A stretch of DNA of 5,211 bases from assembly GCA_003648085.1 (NCBI GenBank), contig QMOC01000231.1, positions 1 to 5,211 on the forward strand. The letters run 5' to 3'. The translations under genes were made by a program, and so were the position numbers. Position 1 is the first letter of the stretch; each line of letters opens with the position of its first letter. The DNA is from Chloroflexota bacterium. GTDB taxonomy: Bacteria; Chloroflexota; Anaerolineae; B4-G1. A model generated the notes under the pieces. It searched no databases and was not told the DNA's origin. It saw only the letters and a list, made by a program, of their open reading frames with translations. This document shows, in pieces, positions 2,385 through 5,211 of this stretch.

Positions 2385-5211
2385 ATGAAAAGATCACTTG
2401 TTCTCATAAGCACGCTGGTCCTAGGGCTCTTGTTTGCCCTGGTCGTGACCGTCGCTCTGGCACAGGGGCCAGGACCACGAGAGGAACGCTCCCCACAGGC
2501 ACCCCTGGGCACGGCCTTCACCTACCAGGGCCGTCTCTTCGACGACGGCACCCCGGTGAGTGACACCTGCGATTTCCAGTTCAGCCTGTGGGACGCTCCC
2601 AGCGGCGGCGCGCAGGTGGGGGGCATCCAAACCCTCACGGGCGTGAGCCTCAGCGATGGCTACTTCACCGTGCAACTGAACGGCTCCGGCGAATTCGGCC
2701 CTGATGCCTTCACCGGCGACGCCCGCTGGCTGGAGATCGCCGTTCAATGCACCGGCGACACCGACTACACCAACCTCGGCCGCCAACCGCTGACGGCAAC
2801 CCCCTACGCCCTCTTCGCCCTTAACTCTCGCTCGACGGAGCGGCTGCAGGGGTACCCGGTCAGCGTGACTGCTCCTGCGACGGGCGAGGTGCTGAAGTGG
2901 GACGGGGGCGCGTGGGCGCCGGCAGCGGACGAGGACAGCGACACCACCTACTCTGCTGGGATAGGTCTCACCCTGTTGGACACCACCTTCAACGTAGACA
3001 CCTCCACCATCCAGCAGCGTGTGGCTGACGTCTGTCTGCCAGGCTCCTCCATTCGCGTCATCCACGCCGATGGCACCGTGGAGTGCGAGGAGGACGACGT
3101 CGTCAGCGGCACGGCGGGTGCTGGGGACATCACCGCCGTCTACCCCGGCGTTGGTCTGACCGGCGGGGGGCTTCAGGGGGATGTGACGGTGACCTTGGAC
3201 ATCCCCTACCGTCTGCCTCAGGGCTGCGCCAACGGTCAGATTGCCGAGTGGGACGGCAGCGCCTGGCAGTGTGGCGACGACGACACCGGCGCCGCAGGGG
3301 GCGACTTCTGGTCTCTCACCGGCAACGCCGGCACCAACCCCGCCATCAACTTCCTCGGCACCCCCGACGAGCAACCCCTCGAACTGCGGGTGAACGGGGG
3401 TCGTGCGCTGCGGCTGGAGCCCAGCGGCATCAGTCCCAACCTGATCGGCGGCCACGGCGACAACCAGGTTGCAGCGGGTGTGGTGGGCGCCGTCATTGGC
3501 GGCGGTGGCAGCAGCGCCTATCCCAACCGGGTGTTCGGCGACTACGACACGGTGAGCGGTGGTGAGGGCAACGAGGCCAGCGATGGTCACGCCACGGTGG
3601 GGGGAGGCTATCTCAACCGCGCCGAGGCCCTCACCGCCACCATCGGCGGTGGTGAGCACATCAACGTGACCGGTCAGGCGGCCACCGTCGCCGGTGGCTC
3701 CTGGCTTACCGTCACCGGTCGTTACGCCTTCGTCGGCGGGGGTCGCCACAACCGGGCCTTGGCGGACTACGCCACCATAGCCGGAGGTGGGGGCTTTGTC
3801 TATGACCTGGGCAACCTGGTCAGCGACGAGTACGGCACGATAGGCGGCGGGCGGGACAACCAGGCGGGTGATGATGCTGGGACGGTGACCGACGCGGCCT
3901 ACGCCACCGTGGGTGGTGGGGAGGGCAACACCGCCAGCGGGTTTGCTTCGACTGCCAGCGGTGGCAGCAGCAACGAAGCCAGCGGGTACATTGCCACGGT
4001 TGGTGGTGGGTTGAGCAACCTGTCCAGTGAGGACTACACCACCGTTGGCGGGGGGCGGCACAATCGTGCCATAGCCGACTACGGCACCATCGGTGGAGGA
4101 GGGGGTGACATCCCCGACCTGGGCAACCTGGTCAGCGACGAGTACGGCACGGTGGGTGGCGGGAACGACAACCTGGCGGGCGACGATGCCGGGACGACTG
4201 GGGACGCGATGTACGCCACCGTTGGTGGTGGGCAGAGCAACCGCGCGATGGCCGATTATGCCACCATTGGTGGGGGTGGGCGGTCGAACCCCAACGATGA
4301 TGCCACCGGCAACCGGGTGGTGGACGACTACGGGACGGTGGGCGGTGGAGGGAACAACCAGGCTGGCAGCGACGATGGGGATCCGACCGACGCGGTCTAC
4401 GCCACCATCGGTGGTGGGTTGACCAACCTGGCGAGTGAGGAGTATGCCACGGTGGGAGGCGGGAGGAGCAACGCCGCCAATGATGAACACAGCACCATCG
4501 GTGGTGGTGGTGAGAACACCGCCAGCGACGTGTATGACACCATCGGTGGGGGCTACAGCAACGCGACCGACGGCCCCTACGCCACCATCGGCGGCGGTGA
4601 GGACAACACGGCCACCGGGGAGCGCTCCACCATTGGTGGGGGTCGGTTCAACAGCGCCTCGGCGTACACCTCGACCATCGGCGGTGGGCAGAGCAACACT
4701 GCTGATGGCATCGGTGCCACCATTGGCGGCGGTGGGAGCAACACATCCAGCGGCTTCGACGCCACCATTGGTGGGGGCTACAGCAATGAGGCCGACGGCG
4801 ACTACGCCACCATCGGTGGCGGTGAGGTCAACACCGCCAACGCCCAGCACGATACCATCGGTGGTGGGTGGAGCAACGAGGCGGATGGGCCGTATGCCAC
4901 CATTGGCGGCGGGTACGACAACACTGCCACCGGCGACCGCTCCACCATCGGCGGCGGCGAGAGCAACGAGACCAGCGGCGATCGCTCCACCATCGGCGGG
5001 GGTCAGGACAACCAGGCCACTGCCACCGGCACCCACGCCACCATCGGCGGCGGTCAGGAAAACACCGCCAACGCCGACCACGACACCATCGGTGGGGGCT
5101 ACAGCAACGAGGCCGATGGCCCTTACGCCACCATCGGCGGCGGTGAGGACAACACGGTTCAGGGCTCCCGTGCCACCGTTGGCGGCGGCGGCATCAATAC
5201 TGCCAACAACC
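2385..5211 (+). CDS. Secreted adhesin-like protein with YadA-head-type TIGGG repeats (3' end beyond window)
   Basis: An uninterrupted frame of 942 codons is still open at the window edge, so the C-terminus is unseen. Residues 1-26 form a signal peptide (MKRS, a hydrophobic core, ALA before Q27). Residues 44-146 form an N-terminal domain from AFTYQGRL to LTATPYALFA, a module I recall at the start of many large secreted bacterial repeat and fibre proteins. Residues 147-307 are a linker with two W-D-G-x-A-W motifs (172-177, 289-294). Residues 308-346 carry FWSLTGN through ALRLEP, a segment I recall just before such repeats. From 369 on come 34 full units and one partial unit of about 15 residues, consensus [ASD]-T-[IV]-G-G-G-x-x-N-x-A-x-[GD]-x-x, close to the head repeats of trimeric autotransporter adhesins, which form a parallel beta-roll. 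A cell-surface or extracellular fibre used in attachment is inferred. Whether an S74-type chaperone, an anchor or a sorting domain follows is not visible. The repeats have no cysteine or lysine. Confidence 0.92.
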   Translation, partial: MKRSLVLISTLVLGLLFALVVTVALAQGPGPREERSPQAPLGTAFTYQGRLFDDGTPVSDTCDFQFSLWDAPSGGAQVGGIQTLTGVSLSDGYFTVQLNGSGEFGPDAFTGDARWLEIAVQCTGDTDYTNLGRQPLTATPYALFALNSRSTERLQGYPVSVTAPATGEVLKWDGGAWAPAADEDSDTTYSAGIGLTLLDTTFNVDTSTIQQRVADVCLPGSSIRVIHADGTVECEEDDVVSGTAGAGDITAVYPGVGLTGGGLQGDVTVTLDIPYRLPQGCANGQIAEWDGSAWQCGDDDTGAAGGDFWSLTGNAGTNPAINFLGTPDEQPLELRVNGGRALRLEPSGISPNLIGGHGDNQVAAGVVGAVIGGGGSSAYPNRVFGDYDTVSGGEGNEASDGHATVGGGYLNRAEALTATIGGGEHINVTGQAATVAGGSWLTVTGRYAFVGGGRHNRALADYATIAGGGGFVYDLGNLVSDEYGTIGGGRDNQAGDDAGTVTDAAYATVGGGEGNTASGFASTASGGSSNEASGYIATVGGGLSNLSSEDYTTVGGGRHNRAIADYGTIGGGGGDIPDLGNLVSDEYGTVGGGNDNLAGDDAGTTGDAMYATVGGGQSNRAMADYATIGGGGRSNPNDDATGNRVVDDYGTVGGGGNNQAGSDDGDPTDAVYATIGGGLTNLASEEYATVGGGRSNAANDEHSTIGGGGENTASDVYDTIGGGYSNATDGPYATIGGGEDNTATGERSTIGGGRFNSASAYTSTIGGGQSNTADGIGATIGGGGSNTSSGFDATIGGGYSNEADGDYATIGGGEVNTANAQHDTIGGGWSNEADGPYATIGGGYDNTATGDRSTIGGGESNETSGDRSTIGGGQDNQATATGTHATIGGGQENTANADHDTIGGGYSNEADGPYATIGGGEDNTVQGSRATVGGGGINTANN
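3726..3902 (+). repeat. Higher-order repeat, copy A (three head units)
   Basis: These three units of 15, 21 and 23 residues (GGGRHNRALADY, then a YDLGNLVSDEY insert, then a QAGDDAGTVTDAAY insert) match copy B at 4038-4214 at 45 of 59 residues. A 36-bp stretch (3804-3839) is identical to 4116-4151. The offset is exactly 312 bp (104 residues), so the copies arose by in-frame duplication of a multi-unit block. Confidence 0.85.
4038..4214 (+). repeat. Higher-order repeat, copy B (three head units)
   Basis: This is the second copy of the 15+21+23-residue block. It keeps GGGRHNRAIADY, DLGNLVSDEY and LAGDDAGTTGDAMY at the same positions as copy A, 312 bp upstream. It is followed directly by a more diverged third copy. 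Confidence 0.85.
4215..4400 (+). repeat. Higher-order repeat, diverged copy C
   Basis: Units of 15, 24 and 23 residues follow the same order as copies A and B: NRAMADY, a long insert ending NRVVDDY, then QAGSDDGDPTDAVY. The GTVGGG unit lies 186 bp (62 residues) after its counterpart in copy B. The middle insert shares little sequence with DLGNLVSDEY, so the layout is conserved more than the sequence. Confidence 0.6.
4536..4611 (+). repeat. Two-unit block, first copy of a near-identical pair
   Basis: This 76-bp block (DTIGGGYSNATDGPY plus ATIGGGEDNT) matches 5082-5157 at 72 of 76 bases. The offset is 546 bp (182 residues, in frame), pointing to recent duplication or gene conversion within the array. 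Confidence 0.8.
5082..5157 (+). repeat. Two-unit block, second copy of a near-identical pair
   Basis: This is the partner of 4536-4611, differing at four bases, two of which are third-position silent changes (in the D and P codons of DGPY). A related unit, GGGWSNEADGPY, lies between them at 4857-4901. Confidence 0.8.

Larger units (their letters stand above)
3489..5211 (+). repeat. Coding tandem repeat, 45-bp unit, 35 units seen
   Basis: Inside the secreted protein, residues 369-942 divide fully into units that begin [ASDGT]-T-[IV]-[GSA]-G-G. Most units are 15 residues (45 bp). Exceptions are 19 (first unit), 21, 23 and 24 residues in the middle block, and one of 17 near the end. Units before about 4400 are diverged and mixed in length. 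Units from 4401 onward are nearly uniform, with nucleotide cores such as GCCACCATCGGCGGCGG recurring. The array continues past the window edge. The late units look more recently amplified or homogenised than the early ones. Confidence 0.92.

Noticed and set aside
2421..5081. An 886-codon open frame on the minus strand, opposite the repeat protein
   Set aside because: It is the mirror of a low-complexity Gly/Thr/Ala/Asn repeat frame whose codons seldom give stops in the reverse register. The plus frame has a ribosome site, a signal peptide, recognisable domains and a strict 15-residue period. The minus frame has none of these.
3489..5211. CRISPR array
   Set aside because: The 45-bp periodicity has no unique spacers; repeats are in frame within an open coding sequence and vary by codon, as expected of a protein repeat.

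Overview
The window looks like bacterial chromosomal DNA from a GC-rich organism, most likely a member of the Chloroflexota (Anaerolineae-like). This is inferred from three things: the type of NAD(P)-binding epimerase-like protein at 1047-1982, the architecture of the secreted repeat protein at 2385-5211, and the style of the palindromic extragenic repeat. No rRNA or other firm taxonomic marker is present.

Positions 1-1000 are a graveyard of mobile DNA with no convincing intact gene. In order it holds the C-terminal tail of a tyrosine recombinase (stop at 220-222), the 3' half of a tRNA-Lys(CTT) gene that looks like an attachment-site core (258-301), a terminator hairpin (411-435), a long imperfect palindrome (460-519), a second terminator hairpin (584-616), and a decayed DDE transposase in two frames with a premature stop (648-978).

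Positions 997-1982 hold a complete single-gene unit. A good sigma70-type promoter (TTGGCC, 17 bp, TATAAT) and a strong Shine-Dalgarno sequence lead into a 311-residue atypical short-chain dehydrogenase/reductase of the NDUFA9/NmrA-like type.

Positions 1983-2384 are a roughly 400-base leader with a candidate promoter, a possible 15-codon upstream reading frame with an exceptionally strong Shine-Dalgarno sequence, and two alternative in-frame starts for the next gene.

From 2385 to the end of the window runs one uninterrupted plus-strand reading frame, 942 codons long and still open at the edge. It encodes a secreted protein: a signal peptide, an N-terminal beta-rich domain, a linker, and then 34 complete plus one partial copies of a roughly 15-residue T-I/V-G-G-G repeat like the head repeats of trimeric autotransporter adhesins. 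This gene is the main content of the window. The long open frame on the opposite strand across the same DNA is a codon-bias shadow. The SDR gene and the repeat protein are separated by about 400 bases and a candidate promoter, and nothing shows that they work together.
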